A stretch of 64,000 nucleotides of DNA from Apostichopus japonicus. Lineage: Eukaryota > Echinodermata > Holothuroidea > Aspidochirotida > Stichopodidae. The stretch spans positions 28,567,989 to 28,631,988 of the forward strand of contig NC_092572.1 of NCBI RefSeq assembly GCF_037975245.1, in the 5' to 3' direction. The notes beneath the pieces were generated by a model. It made no database searches. It was not told the origin of the DNA and was given only the letters and a program-made list of their open reading frames with translations. Positions 46,695 through 59,889 of this stretch are shown here, piece by piece (positions within the stretch are counted from its first letter, which is position 1; each line of letters starts with the position of its first letter). The position numbers and the translations under genes were made by a program.

Positions 46695-47170
46695 CAATTC
46701 CTACTTCGAGATAGTCAGATTTTGACCTCGGTTGTCCTCAAATGACCTTTGACCTATACCAACAACATCATTCCTGTACTTAATATGGCAAATTTATATA
46801 TCATGTATGAGAGGTATCCATTATTTCTACCATGCGATATCATGTTTAAATGGTTCTCATAGTTTGACTGTTGGTGACCAAAACAAACACAACGTATCAA
46901 AAACATTCATACTGCCCCTGGAGAGATATCGTGTTGACAAGGGTTTCAGCATTTGACCTGTAATGACCTCAGATGACCTTTGACCTCCACCAAAAACAAT
47001 TTCTTCCACTCAATATGACACATTTACATACCGAATATGAAAAGTATCCATGATTCTTATTTGGAGATATATGTTTACCCAAGCTGGTCGTAACACAAAC
47101 GTACACACACACACACTGACACACGCCATCATGACTGCATTGGTTCCGATTCTCATCGAAACCAAAAGAC
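46695..47170. repeat. Dispersed repeat family with DR1-like sites, copy 5
   Basis: Two perfect TGACCTTTGACCT sites (46743-46755 and 46974-46986). Family phrases include 'CAAATTTATATATCATGTAT' and 'GAGATATCGTGTTGACAAGG'. The CA-rich end is followed by 'TCTCATCGAAACCAAAAG'. This is the best-preserved copy. Confidence 0.85.
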
Positions 47171-47179
47171 TAGCAATAT

Positions 47180-50100
47180 TTATATACTTAGCAAAAAAGA
47201 AGCAAACAGATAATGCTTCCGTAAGATGATTAGGAAATATGTCAATGTAGTCAGTAACTACCATGGTAGAAATTTCTTAGTTTTATGCTAAATGATGAAA
47301 CAGTACGGACTACACATTGTACATAATGTCTTGTAATGAATTGCAGGCAGAATACGCACAAAATTCTTAGACAACTTTTTTGGCGATATTCAAAGAAAAA
47401 TGTGATACATGTGAAGGTTTTGTTGGATTACATGTTAAGGCAGAAACCTACAGTACTTACAGTATGGGTGACAATGTTATGTGACAAATAAGACACATTT
47501 ACAAGGTTCAATTTTAAAGGGGAAAAAACCCCTGGAAGCATCACCTCTACGTAGCTTATAATCTGACAGAGATCAACGTGAAAAGCAAGTATCCAAACGA
47601 TTAAGAGAAATCCTTCGCCATTTGGGAGATATTTAGTTTAATAGTCACGCCTCCCCGAGCTGTCGTGCGGTAAATCTGTGATCGTGTCAAAGTGCCACTA
47701 GGAAATATGAAACCTTGTACTTTCCGGTAGAATTTCTTTTCGAAATTACAAGGTGGTAAAATGGTAAATGTTTATCAATTATAATCAATGCCATCATAAC
47801 GATATCGCAAGTACTGTAGCTTGTAGCCTCAATGTACTTTAGATTCAGCAGTTCCAGAACCCATTTAGTGGTGTGGTTGGTATCTTCTTTAGAGCAGCCA
47901 TCTTTAATCCAGTACTTGATACTAAAGCTGAAGATATATCATGACATTTTTCAGTCACGTACAGTAGTTGACGTTAAACACTTTTAAGATGTATTTTACA
48001 TACAAATTTTACAATGAAACCTGGCAGAGTACTGTTGGTAAGGCTAATTGTACAAAAATTCATTTGATGAATTGCAAATCCCCCCCCCCCCCCCTCCTCC
48101 ACCATGATGTGACATTGCCAAATGCAAAATGTAATAGTGATAACATCATACTCCTCATCTCTCAAAGTGTTCTCTTGTCCTTTCCTTTTCATTTGGTTTC
48201 TTCTTCCTCTGTCTTTTTCCTTCTATTTTTTTTCCCCTTTCTTTTGTAGCTCTGTTTTTGCTGATACAATGTGTATCTTTCATTCCCACTACTTGGAAGT
48301 TCTATACAGCTAAGGGAGAGGTTAAATGGATCATGTTCTATAAGAATGGCTTCCTCTGTACAAGTAGCCATTCACCCTGATAGGCAGGTCAAAATGTTGA
48401 CATGAGCAGCTTAATAATTCAGTTTGCCACATTATGGTAGAGCCATAAATTAAGACCTTTAAATAGAAAAGATTTGGAACCTGAAAAAAAAAAGGTTTAT
48501 GATACTAATAATAATAATATATAATAAGAATAATAATAATCTGTTAATTGTACTTCTGCCAAAATTGCATTGGGCTTAAAAGTTTCAATCCGTGGGTAGC
48601 CCCCCCAAAGAAGGTTAATAACTTGCGAATTGATTATATTAACAGCAACTAACAGGTTGTATTAACTAAAATACTTAACATCTGTTACTGCTTGCCACTT
48701 TCCCTTTGGTTTTGGAAAACACTATTGGTAACATCAATTTCGATAATTCGATTTAAGGACTTTTGTGTCTGATATACTAAACATCTCAATTTCCTCTCTT
48801 TTTTTTTTCTTTTTTTTTTTTGGGCGGGGGGGGGGGGTTATGAGGCGCTGGTTCTGCATTGACTGTCTTTCTCGTGCAGCTGTTGCTGGAAGAACAGTAC
48901 TACTGCATTGTTTACTCATAAGTCTCATTGTCAAAGTCGACTGAAGATCATTCTGCGTCGCTCTTGTCACACCTGGTATGTGCTGCATGGTATTTTAACA
49001 TACAGTATATTGTTTGAATATGAGATATGGCTGATCACCTGTGATGATAAGTTATTGTGTAGCTCCGTGGAGTATAAACCCCCCGTGGAGTATAACCCCC
49101 CCCCCTGTTTTTTTTCTTTGTGGTATAATCATGGCATATTATATTATTTGTATTTGAAGTCCCAGTCAGTAAGTGTACATAATGCCAGTGATTTCTGTGA
49201 TTCAGAAGGGGTCTATGCCCATTTTATAAGTAAGTTGATTTTGTGGTTAAATTACCTTTGACATGTATTATGGCAACAGTCACAAGACTGACTAAAATAT
49301 ACCAAGTGAATAATCATCATAAAGTGTGATCAGCTGTGACCAACTAAAAAGGGATGGTTCCTAGTTCCTACACAAGAGATTTTCAAAGGAACAGTAAAAT
49401 ATTAAAGGGCATTTACGTATCCTTTATTTATATCAGAGCTCAAACATGGTTGATACTGTAGGTGATATCACCTAGTATAGTGAAGAAACCAAATTTTCTA
49501 GTCAAATTCAATCAATCCAAATGAAACGACCGGGTCATGTCCCATTAGTTCGCCGGTTGTCTTTGGACTATACCATTGGAAAATACTGTAGGTTGGTGTG
49601 GAGTTTAACATTGATGGTGAAAGGTTGACACAGGTTAGGGATAATAATAGTAATATATAAAAACAATTAATTCACCAAATTCAAATAGATTAGGGATGTG
49701 AAGTGTCGTTTTCAAAATAAGTTGAGAAAGTCAAGACAACGTCTGGTGTACGGTTGTAGACAAAGTGCAGGACACCCCCTATGTGATAGTGGAATATTCC
49801 GACAGGCGACTGGGACATGATCAGTAACCTTGTAATGTAGTACATACTGTATGTATAATATTTGAATTTGATATACGTACATGTACTGTAGCTCACTATC
49901 TTATATCTGATAGGAAAGCAACTTGTGCATGTATATTTGAAGATTAGGGTGTGAATATAGCCTGGTTCTGAATAGTTTTGAACGTGTTTACAAAAATTTT
50001 CAGTTTGCTGTACAAACATATAATTGTTAATGTTAACTGTAAATATTCTGAGAAATTGAAGAAAATGACTCGTATTATCCTCCAAGTGGAAGATAAAATG

Positions 50101-52255
50101 ATAGGACGTCTCTGCATCATGATGGATTCAAGAGGAACAGGAAGTGGAAGGTGATCAGGAACTGGATCAGCGGGGCAGGTCGTGCTAGAAACATTAACGA
50201 ATCTGACAAATTAGGTAGATTGGATTGTTTATATGTAGGGAAGAGATACAGTAGGTCAGTAAAGTTGTCTGTGAATTACTTCAACTAGGAGGTTTTGAAG
50301 TCTCCACAAAAAGTTGAAGTATGTGTGACCTGTGCAGTAAGACATGATAATTTGGCACTTCACCAAGAAGAAAACAGAACATAGCATACAGGTAAATAAT
50401 TAAACCACCAAAAGAAGCAACACCAGAAAGAAAACTTGAGTAGGGGGGCTAGGAGGGTATGCAGACATCTCCCCCGGGGGTCACTGACAAATTTTGTCTT
50501 TCCCACAGATCCATTGATCATCTGCAGTTTTGACATCGGACCGTGAATTGGGCTCCCCATTATTGCTTGGGCTGCTGCTCTTACAATCTTTGCATTTCTA
50601 AATTGTCCAACATTCAAGGATTTAAGTTACAAGACAAGTTAGTAACAGCATGTTATTTATATTCTGAGCTTTGCATACCACATGTACAGTAGTGTGTACT
50701 TTCTAATTTCACTGTGCTACCCTGCATAGTTACAGTACAGCTCTTTGTATACATGTATGTAGTATATATTTAGGATGCCACTCTAGTATCGAAACAGGAC
50801 CTGCTCATTAGCTCACATGACTACGCTGTTGGTGTTGTGAAATTTAATGTAAGGGGCAGTTGTGATGTCAATTGGCTGAGTACTATTGGGGCATGTATAC
50901 TGTAGCTGCACAGTGTTCAATACACAGAGGCACAGTAGACACAAGCACAGTCTGAACATGTGCTTATAAAATAATACAGAGCATAAAACATATTACATAA
51001 ATTACTTCATACTTCTCTTCCATGTCTTCAGTTGATATTGTATCTGCTAAATTTATTTGGCTTACAAAACACAATACAAGTTCTGTAACATTTAGCCCTG
51101 TCTCCCTTTCCCTCTCCCCATCAGGATCCAGTTGTTAGGTGATGTTTCATTTTCTGGTGGGGTGGGGGGGGGATTGGAGGAAAAGGGGATTTAGGAAGTT
51201 TTTCATTCTGTTGAACCATTGTAATCCACAAAATTGGCACCTTAAAATGACGTTACATTTTAGGTACATTTATATCGACAGCAGGTTTCCAAATTTATAG
51301 TACAACAATAAAAACAAACAAAATTAGATTTAGTTTTTGGGAGGGTGAATTTTCTGTATTAACTAGATAAAACAGTTGATAAGTTGCCCAATTATGATCA
51401 GCCAAGTGGGTATTTATTTTGCCAACAGATGGAAGAGGAGGAGGGGGGGGGGCTGGGGGAGGAATGGAGGTATCCAATTACAATATATGTTAACAGTAAA
51501 TATTACATGATCACTTTGTTCAATCTTGATGTAATGGTGTAAACAATTGGGAACATTGACATGATAAGTACTGTACAAATTTGCACTTTTCTAAAGTTTG
51601 TGATAACCAATCCTGCTGTAATTGAATGAAGTATAACTTTACTATTTGACATGTGACACTTGGTGGAAGCGGCAATGAAATAATAATAAAAAAAACCCAA
51701 ATGAAAACATGCTGATGCATGCAATATGGAAGTACAGTTTAATATTCTACTACGTCACATTCACGGTCTAAAAGGAATTACCATTACAGTCGGCTGCCTG
51801 ATACACTGTATGCCCTGAGCTGTTAGGCCATGCTTTCGAAATGTCTACCAACCATCGGTCGCCCACACACATAGAGGAGTGTGACGAGATTGCTTTCAAT
51901 AATCGCTGCACTGACAGAAAAGGTTGCAATAAAATGATGTATTACCACATACTGTAGCACTAAGTACTACATTATACAAAGAATTGAGTGACAATGCAAC
52001 TTTCAGCTGAACTGTACAAGGAAGTGAGTTAAAGTTAGGTTGTGAAGAACCTCAGCAAAACCAAAAGACTGGTCCAAGTACTGCAGTTATGATGCAGTAT
52101 TTTGAATGTATTTCCACACCGGAACCATGTATTGTAGACTCCTGTCCTGTATTCTCATCTACTTTATGCGCACATAAAATTTAAAAAATTCTTAATTTTG
52201 TAATAAATTACTAGACTACCTGTACTGTATACTAACTTGCAAATTTCTGGCACAT
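47180..52255. other. No gene recognised; several poly-C/poly-G tracts
   Basis: Short open frames only. Homopolymers occur at about 48080-48095 (C), 48803-48838 (T then G) and 49096-49104 (C). A G-rich stretch lies at 51430-51460. A minus-strand frame at 50617-50360 reads smoothly over about 60 codons but has no motif I can name. Confidence 0.35.
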
Positions 52256-52261
52256 TTATGT

Positions 52262-52440
52262 AAGTTGTACTGTAAGGTACAGTACAGTACTTACTGTACC
52301 ATACTGTATGGTACAGTACTGTATAGTATGGTTCTGTACTGTACAGTACTGTACCGTACAGAATGTTACTGTACCGTACAGAATGTTACTGTACAGTGTA
52401 CGGTACCGTACACTGTACAGTACTTAACTGTACTTAATGT
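52262..52440. repeat. TACTGTA/TACAGTA low-complexity block with a 36-bp perfect palindrome
   Basis: The block is built almost entirely of GTAC, CTGTA and TACAG words. At 52387-52422 it is a perfect 36-bp palindrome centred on GGTACC (52402-52407). Other shorter palindromes overlap it. Function unknown. Confidence 0.92.
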
Positions 52441-55400
52441 GCCAACTGGGGTTTGATCCCTAGTTAAGTACTGTATGCAAGGTACTGTGGTATTCGACTA
52501 CGCTCATCCCCTTCCCCCATCTCCCCCCATCTCCCAGCAAAGGCATGGCTACAGTATGTAGGGATCGCTACCAACTAAAAGCTGGATCTGGTTATTTTAG
52601 TTTGTGATCCAGAGATCACAGGTTCAAATTCTAGCTACAGTAATTGACACCTTCTGCCTCTTTTCCACCATGCACAGTTTGTTATTATGGCAGACTTTAC
52701 CAGTACTTAGCAGAGGTACTGTACTAGCAAATGACTGCTACTACTACTAGCTTATTTTCTTCATCTTCCAATGTCATAACTTACAGTGGATTGACAATTC
52801 AGTTGATTTATTTCCCTGAAACCTTTGGCCTAAGATGCATTATTAAACACGATTGGATGATGACCGCTACAGTACACTGGGAGCACTTGTTTATTTCGGC
52901 AAGAACAACAGGCAAATATCTGGGATTAATGATTCACTCGTTGGCAAATTTGATTTGACGTGATAGACTTCCATGAATTGTAGTGGAATGAGGTACAGAC
53001 TGTTTACTGTTCTGTACTTCTGTGTACTGTTGAGTATTAAGTTTTAAATTCACCTGTATCTATGTGGAGGCGGTTCACAGCTAATTTCGAAAGGTAAATT
53101 AGTTTACCAGCTTCTGGTTATTGTGTTTGTGATTGAACCATAAACCGGGGTTGTATTGAAATTTACTGAGCTCTTCTGTTACCTGTCTCACCTCTCCTAT
53201 CACATCTTCCCATCTACCTAGCCTAATAACTGGCTAACATTTTTCGCTGTGCCCACCCCCTCCCCCCTCTTGACCCTCCTCCAGGGGTCACAGCCATTCG
53301 CAAAGTTTAGAAGCCTATTCCGGGGATGTTCTTGTTTCATTGGAAAGATCTTGTTTTTCGGATGTTTCCCGAGTGTTTGGATTTGAAAATCTGGAAGATT
53401 AGTTCCTCGAAACGCTTTCCGAAGTGCTGCATAAGTAGAAGTCAGAGCCATGGGCAAAGCAAACTGTTTTATAGGGCATTGAGTTAAAAATTGTCTATGG
53501 CTTTCATTTCAATTATTTATAGGCATTTATCTAGGCACCACAGAAATATTTTTCAAAATGGCGCAGGCTTAGTCAGGCCTGCCTGCTTTGCTTGTACAAT
53601 TTGTCAACATCCAAGCAATGTTGCCAGGGAAACCTTTGGGCTTTTACTATAAGATAACTTAGCAGATTACTGTCATGTGACACTAGCCACAGATTTAATG
53701 AGGGTTGGGTTTGCAACTTTCTTAGAAAACGTTTTCAACTAATAGAAATAGGATAATTTTTTACTGAACAGTTTGCTCAATCCAAATGCTTTTAATTACA
53801 GAACTTTGTTCTCTGAATCAAGTTTTCTTTTCTAAATACAGTTCACCTAGAGTTTCTTTCTTTATTGTTTACTGTGAAACGATTGGACCGGTTGCATAGA
53901 AGCTCAGAAGGAATAAACTTTGATGACCTTTTCCAGCGATTGCTCCAAGCAATTGCAGTATTTAAATTTTACTCTATTGTTTCCATACTACAGTATACAT
54001 ATCCTTTGTATAAATATATTTCAAACATCATGTAGTTGGTTCAAAAGTTCATGAAACTGGTTATGGTTTCACTCTTTTGTTTAACATATTTTGCCATAAT
54101 TAACATTACCGCGAAATATTGCTTAGATTTCAAATGATTATGTACATCTATAGCAGTGTTGAAGGCAATGGTTTTGTCTTAACTATAAAATGCTATGGCA
54201 TATCTGTGTACAAAAAGAAATGCCATGGATAATCTCTTGTACACATACTTATAGCAAGTTTTCCATAATTTGGAATAGCATCCTGCGATGCAATATCTGG
54301 TCAGATAAATATTGTATATATTGCCTGACAGTAATTAATTGTTTGTGTGATGTCTGAAATAACATAATTCAATCCTATCAGATTCATGCGTTCAATATTA
54401 ACATATTATTATTGCAGCACTTGATGATATTTCAGATGATATTTTCTGATGACATTTCAGTGTTGCAGGAAGGTGAAATTTACTGTTAACAAGTGTGTTA
54501 GACCAATCTTAATTAACAAACAAAAAATGGTCCTATTTAACCCCCTCCCTCCCTCCATCCCCAGACCAGTATCCAGGTATTCTGAGTTGAAGGAGTATCA
54601 ACAATTTAAGGAGGTACATAATAGTTAAGTGTCCTTTTGCTTATGTAGTGCAACTTCTGTGTACACATGGTGGCACAGATGGGGAAGAGGGGGGGGGGGG
54701 TTGGTCATTGCAGTAGTATGCATGTGGAGCACACCCCTCTGTGCCCCATTGGTCTGGCCCTATACACAGTAGGCCTGCCCTCCTCACACTCAATCCTGGA
54801 ATACGAAAGAAAAGGGCTTAACATGGTTACATGAATCTAATACAGTAGGTCATTATGATACCATAGTATGGTATGGTATAATCTGAAAATTCCTATTTAA
54901 AGCTAAAAATATTTATGGAAAAAAAAAAAATCAGGTTTAAAAGTATTTACCTTGCTTCCTCGCTTACCTGTCTCCTCACAACCTTAGCACCACATTCTAC
55001 GGTGCCTAGAATGTCCTGGTAATGTTTGTTGACGGAAGAAATTATGATACCTTGCAACCAGCTACGTAGCTATTTACCAATGGTTTAACATGATTGCATC
55101 CAGGAAGTGTATGGTCAGAGTAATACTATAATGTCCATGGTTTTGCAGAGCGTTTTGCTGTGACAGTGTTTACCCATCAAATTGAATTTTGATGGCAATC
55201 TCTTATGCAAGGAACTTAACCTGCCCAGGCTAGAATTTATTAGAGGTTTTTTTTTCTGGTACTTGGACTGACCTAGATTTCCAAGACAGGTCATGCTGTT
55301 AAGACCCAAGATCCACTGAGACCTTTGTACTACTCTACAGGTTAAAATCTACCTTTAATTTTGACAAAATTGACACAGATATATACATAAGAGGTGGTGG

Positions 55401-58079
55401 ATATTCATTGTGCAACAGTGCATTTGTTAATGGCATCCTGACCTTGATGATATCAGTTTTTGTTGTTGAAAATCTGACAAAAGAAGGTATACATATGAAC
55501 CCTGAAAGGTGTTTAAGGAGGCATGCATGAGATCTATGTAACATCTACAGAGAGCAGTAAGCACAGGTATTGTACACATGCATGCATTAAATCTTACTTC
55601 CGTGCCTCCATATGAGTGGTACATCATTTTATTCAATTCAACTGTGTGTATTTAGAGCAACCCTTATTCATGATGATGAGGTCTAAAACACAGCTGAAAC
55701 CAGTAAAAAGAAAAATAAGGATGGTTTCTAATAATGGAAATTGTTTACATATGGAATGGAGCTTTGTTACATCATGAATGGTAGAGGAAGAGGTAATGGG
55801 GGTTGCCCCTGGAGGGTCAAGGGGGGTGGGGGGCAGCATAGTGCTAAGATATGTACCAGTGGATCGGTTAGGTAGATGGGAAAGTGCAATAGTAGCATCA
55901 AGACAGGTAAGGATCTGACATAGCTTGAAACTACCCAGACCAGGGAGATTTGGGGTCAAAGGTCTCTGCACTGAAGATTGTTGAGTGTGGTACAGAGAAC
56001 AAGATGATAACGGTTGCCACATCAGATCGGTGGTTTACGGTTTCTTTTCAACTACTGTACCTGTCTCCCCCCCCCCCCCTCCTCCCCATAGTAACACACT
56101 TCAGTACCATTTATACAGGCTACTGTTGTACTGAGGCCTAGTATAAAGATTCCTAGTTGAAACCAAGTTGAATGACCGAGGTCTAAGTCTAACACATGTG
56201 TTAACAGGTTCTACATCTGTATATATATGTACAGTAGTCATACCTGTGGTTTCATTAACACAGAGAATTGCTTTACCACATGAGAAAAAGCAAAATGACT
56301 TCCCTTTGTTAACCTCAATATACAGTCTTATGGTAAATTTACAAAGAGGGTCTTCTCATACCCCTTGCTGCGCACCCCTCTGAGTTTGTGGCTGGGTAGG
56401 AGTGGGTTTAAATATGATTTCTTTCTTCCTTCTTCTAGACAATAAACTTGCTCCTAGGATATTGAACTCACAGTCATTGGCTGTTGTAAACTGTACCGTT
56501 TGAACTGACCATAATTCAAAGACGACTCACTGCTAGTGCTTATTAAAAGATTATGCTGATTTTTTTCCACTGGTAAAAAAAAAAAAAAACACCTTTTGAT
56601 GCCAAAATGTGTTCCTTAATACTTTAATGGGTAGCTTAGAGATTAGCAGAAAAGAGGTTGATAGATTTTATCTGGCTTTTGGTTTTACAGACTTTGCTAA
56701 ATGCAGCTGTCAAACTAAAAGAAAAAAAAAATTGTTGATCATGTCAAGCAAATAGACTATATACAATTTTTGTAAATTAGTTTCACGGTTTCTGTTTCAA
56801 TTAAAGTCGATCTTCGAGTAGCAATTACTTCTACATTCTATCAGAGGTCCAACGGGTAAACAGTGTTTAGAATGATGTGCAGCGTGGATTTCCTAGGTCA
56901 CTAATATATAGTAACTTAAATACCCTAGTCGTCTTGAATTCTACCGAAAATTGATAGGAGCGAAAAACCTTTTCTGAAAATGAATGGTAAAAGGTGATAC
57001 ACACGTCTGTATGCAAGATAAAATGCATTACTTTGCTGATGGAATTGCAACTTCTGATGGGATATATATGGCACTTAACCCAGGTTACAATTTAATCCTT
57101 ACTGTCATACAGTTATTAGGGCAGTGAATAATTGAGTGTACATATTTTGTGTACCAGATAAATTGTTCCCTTTGAAAGGAAATATTGAATATTCTTAAGT
57201 TAATGCACTTATGGTAAAAAAAATTATCAACTCATAAAGGAATTTTTGTAGTGGCAGTCTTATTGAGTATATATTAAAAAAATCTCCATAATATTATCAT
57301 CGCCACAGTCCTAGTTCGGATTTTTCATCCTATGATTTCAGAAGAAGGGAATTTTTGAACTGAACAATACTAAACAATTCCTTTTATGTAGTGTAGTTTT
57401 AGTCTCTGCTGTTGCTGTGCATTGTTAACTTATTTGGGACTGAGTTCTCATTATCAAATGTTACAAAGGAGAGCCTTTTTCAACTTTGCTAAAAACCTGA
57501 ACAACTTTTGAAAAGCACTTCAATACCCTGGATGTTCCAGCTCAGATTGACAAAAAAAAAACAACAAGAGAGGGAGAGAGAGGAAAAAAGTGAAGGGTTT
57601 CCTTTTGTGTACAAATAGTATATAGGGATACAATGGGATTAGATAACACTTCCATCCTTTTGTCAAATTGTAGCACTACAGTATAGGGAGTTAAGTTGAT
57701 GGCTTTATAACTGGTAGTACTCTAAACAGTGGTTCTGCTATATAAAGCACATCTTATTTTAATATCAAAGAATTTAACCTTGCATGTGGTAAGCTTAAAA
57801 GTTTGGTCTGTATGTCTGTATGAACAACTCTACTGATTTACAATAGGGGGTTTAAAGTTTCCCCTTTTGTGTCCACCTAAAGGGGATTTCAAGGTTCAAG
57901 GAATTGTTCCCAAATCTTCACTTGGAAGTTTCAGTGGAAGTAATGGGATTATATTGTTTAATTGTCAAATTTGATTTTCAAGTACTTACTACTAACTGTG
58001 TACTGTGAGTATGATCATCACTGACACCAACACTGGGCATCATCTTCCAAATAATGCAGCCCACAGATTGAGGAAGTCA
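52441..58079. other. No gene recognised
   Basis: Weak tRNA-like B-box strings at about 52448 (GGTTTGATCCC) and 52622 (GGTTCAAATTC) may mark old SINEs. 'CTTACCTGTCTCCTCACAAC' near 54963 recurs near 61868, a short dispersed repeat. Minus-strand open frames at 53457-53218 and 56022-55633 have no recognisable domain. Confidence 0.35.
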
Positions 58080-58093
58080 ACCATGGTCTGTGT

Positions 58094-58288
58094 GTCGCTT
58101 CTCGGCCTTTTGGCTAAGATCATGTGTAGTATCTGTTCCCTTTCGAGGGGAATGGTGATGCACACCTGAAGATGATCACACAGTCACAATCCCGATGCAA
58201 GGGGCCTGAGTTTGAGAGCGGATCGGTCGTTTGGTAGTTTGGTTTTCGTGTCCGGGTTCTCCTTCTGGGCGACTTTTTCTTAAAAAGT
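58094..58288 (+). mobile_element. U2-snRNA-headed retroposed element, about 195 bp
   Basis: 58095-58138 matches bases 2-45 of metazoan U2 snRNA with one mismatch (TCGCTTCTCGGCCTTTTGGC, TAAGATCATG, TGTAGTATCTGTTC), including the GUAGUA branch-site recognition sequence. The match stops abruptly. About 150 bp of unrelated sequence follow, ending in TTCTTAAAAAG. Both sides carry ACCATGGTCTGTG (58080-58092 and 58289-58301), a 13-bp direct repeat as left by LINE-mediated retroposition. It lacks stem-loop II, the Sm site and the 3' half, so it is not a functional U2 gene. Confidence 0.85.
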
Positions 58289-58497
58289 ACCATGGTCTGT
58301 GACTCTGTGTGTCTGTCTGTCTGTGGACTTGTGCTAATTGTCTGTGTGTCTATCATAATCATATACTATTCTATATATATAATCAACTCAATATGATAAA
58401 ATGTTCTGTGGCGATTTTGGAGACTACATTTTTGTCAATTTGTAAAAAAAACGAAAAAACAATACTGCAACTTGTTTAGAATCTTGAATTGCTGAAC

Positions 58498-58526
58498 ACC
58501 CCCACCCACCCCACCCTCCCCCACCA
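58498..58526 (-). other. Potential G-quadruplex tract on the minus strand
   Basis: The plus strand reads CCCCCACCCACCCCACCCTCCCCC, written here as short C-runs split by A or T. The minus strand has five G-runs of three or more within 28 bases. Confidence 0.75.
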
Positions 58527-59708
58527 GCAAGGGGATTGATCTACCGATGTCAATACAGCCCTCTGTCTCATGATATGCATAGTTTGGTTGAACTTAGGAC
58601 TAACCTGTAGTTACTACTTCAATGCAAAAATTCAATGATTTCATGGAGAGATGGAGAGAGAAAGTGAAGACAACAGAAGAAATACTGTAAAAGAAAAGAA
58701 TAACAAAATGATAGAGTGCATTCTGTTGAAGTGTGTGCTTGGTCTGGGATGGCTATTTAGTAGCATGCATCCTGAACATGATAGATCAATGCATGTACAC
58801 TGTACATGATCAAAACTGCTTGTAACCACTACAGTATACATGTAGAAACTAGTCTGTGTTGTCAGTTTCCATTGTGGTATTGATTTTAGCATTCAATTGT
58901 GTTTCTGTGTACGTATTACCACCGACTAAAAGACCTCACAGTTTAATTAATCCACCTTTTTAGTTAAACACAACTTCTGCATGACCAGCCAACCCCAGCA
59001 ACTTCTGGCTTCATTATGTGGCATATATACAAGGAAGGGAAACTATTCATTTAGTTTCTACCCGTGGCTCTGAACCCGACAGGAAGCGTCATTTCCTAAA
59101 ATCGCTCAATCCGTGCCATCCCATTTATCACAGAGCTCTATATAAATGAATCCTGGGATTAAGGTACACAGTAGGACGACATGCCAGGCTTTTAGCCATT
59201 GTTACATACAGTACATTACACACATAGAGAATCTTTTGAACTGTGTGCAAAGAGAAAGTGCACCTGGGTTGTTGTAAAATGTAGTGTCCTGGGAGACATT
59301 TGTTAGGTCCCTGGGAATGGAGAGAAAGAAAAAAAAAACCTGGAATTATCAGGGTTGGATTTGAAGCCCTGGGGAAATGGGTTTGGGACTGAATTGTTTA
59401 ATGAAAAGAGACACATGTAATATTTACTTCTTTGTAGTTGGTAGCAATAGTGACACCTCAAATTCAGGTATTGGAGGAGGGGGGGGGGGGGTTAATAGAC
59501 CTTGAGGAAAAGACAATTCTTATACAGTGAAGGAGGTGACTTCCTTGTTGTGATAACATGGAATGGATAATACCTTACACACACATTCAAACACATATGC
59601 TAGCTATGATGAAATGGCCAAGACTTTCCAAACTTACTGTACAACACACTCCCGTTTTGGAATTTTATGACCAGTTTGAACTATATATCAATTTGTATGG
59701 TATCCCTT

Positions 59709-59889
59709 CAAGTGATGAGGCAAGGTCCTTAGGAGGGAGTAGGGAGGGTCAAGCGATGAGGCAAGGTCCTTAGGAGGGAGTACTGTAGGGAGGGTCAAGC
59801 GATGAGGCAAGGTCCTTAGGAGGGAGTACTGTAGGGAGGGTCAAGCGATGAGGCAAGGTCTAATAGGAGGGAGTAAGGAGGGTCAAGCG
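59709..59889 (+). repeat. Minisatellite, 4 units of about 43-50 bp
   Basis: The unit is GATGAGGCAAGGTCCTTAGG, AGGGAGTA, an optional CTGTA, then GGGAGGGTCAAGC. Units 2 and 3 carry the extra CTGTA; units 1 and 4 do not. The purine-rich strand is the plus strand. Confidence 0.93.

Noticed and set aside
54955-55040. Minus-strand exon candidate ending GGAGACAG|GTAAGC
   Set aside because: The same 'GTTGTGAGGAGACAG|GTAAG' string recurs near 61868 with a different flank, so it is a short dispersed repeat.
55633-56022. 129-codon minus-strand frame, Pro/Thr-rich
   Set aside because: Its low-complexity composition derives from C-rich tracts; no domain and no splice support.
58095-58288. Functional U2 snRNA gene
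   Set aside because: Only the first 44 bases match. The Sm site and the 3' half are missing, and target-type direct repeats flank it.
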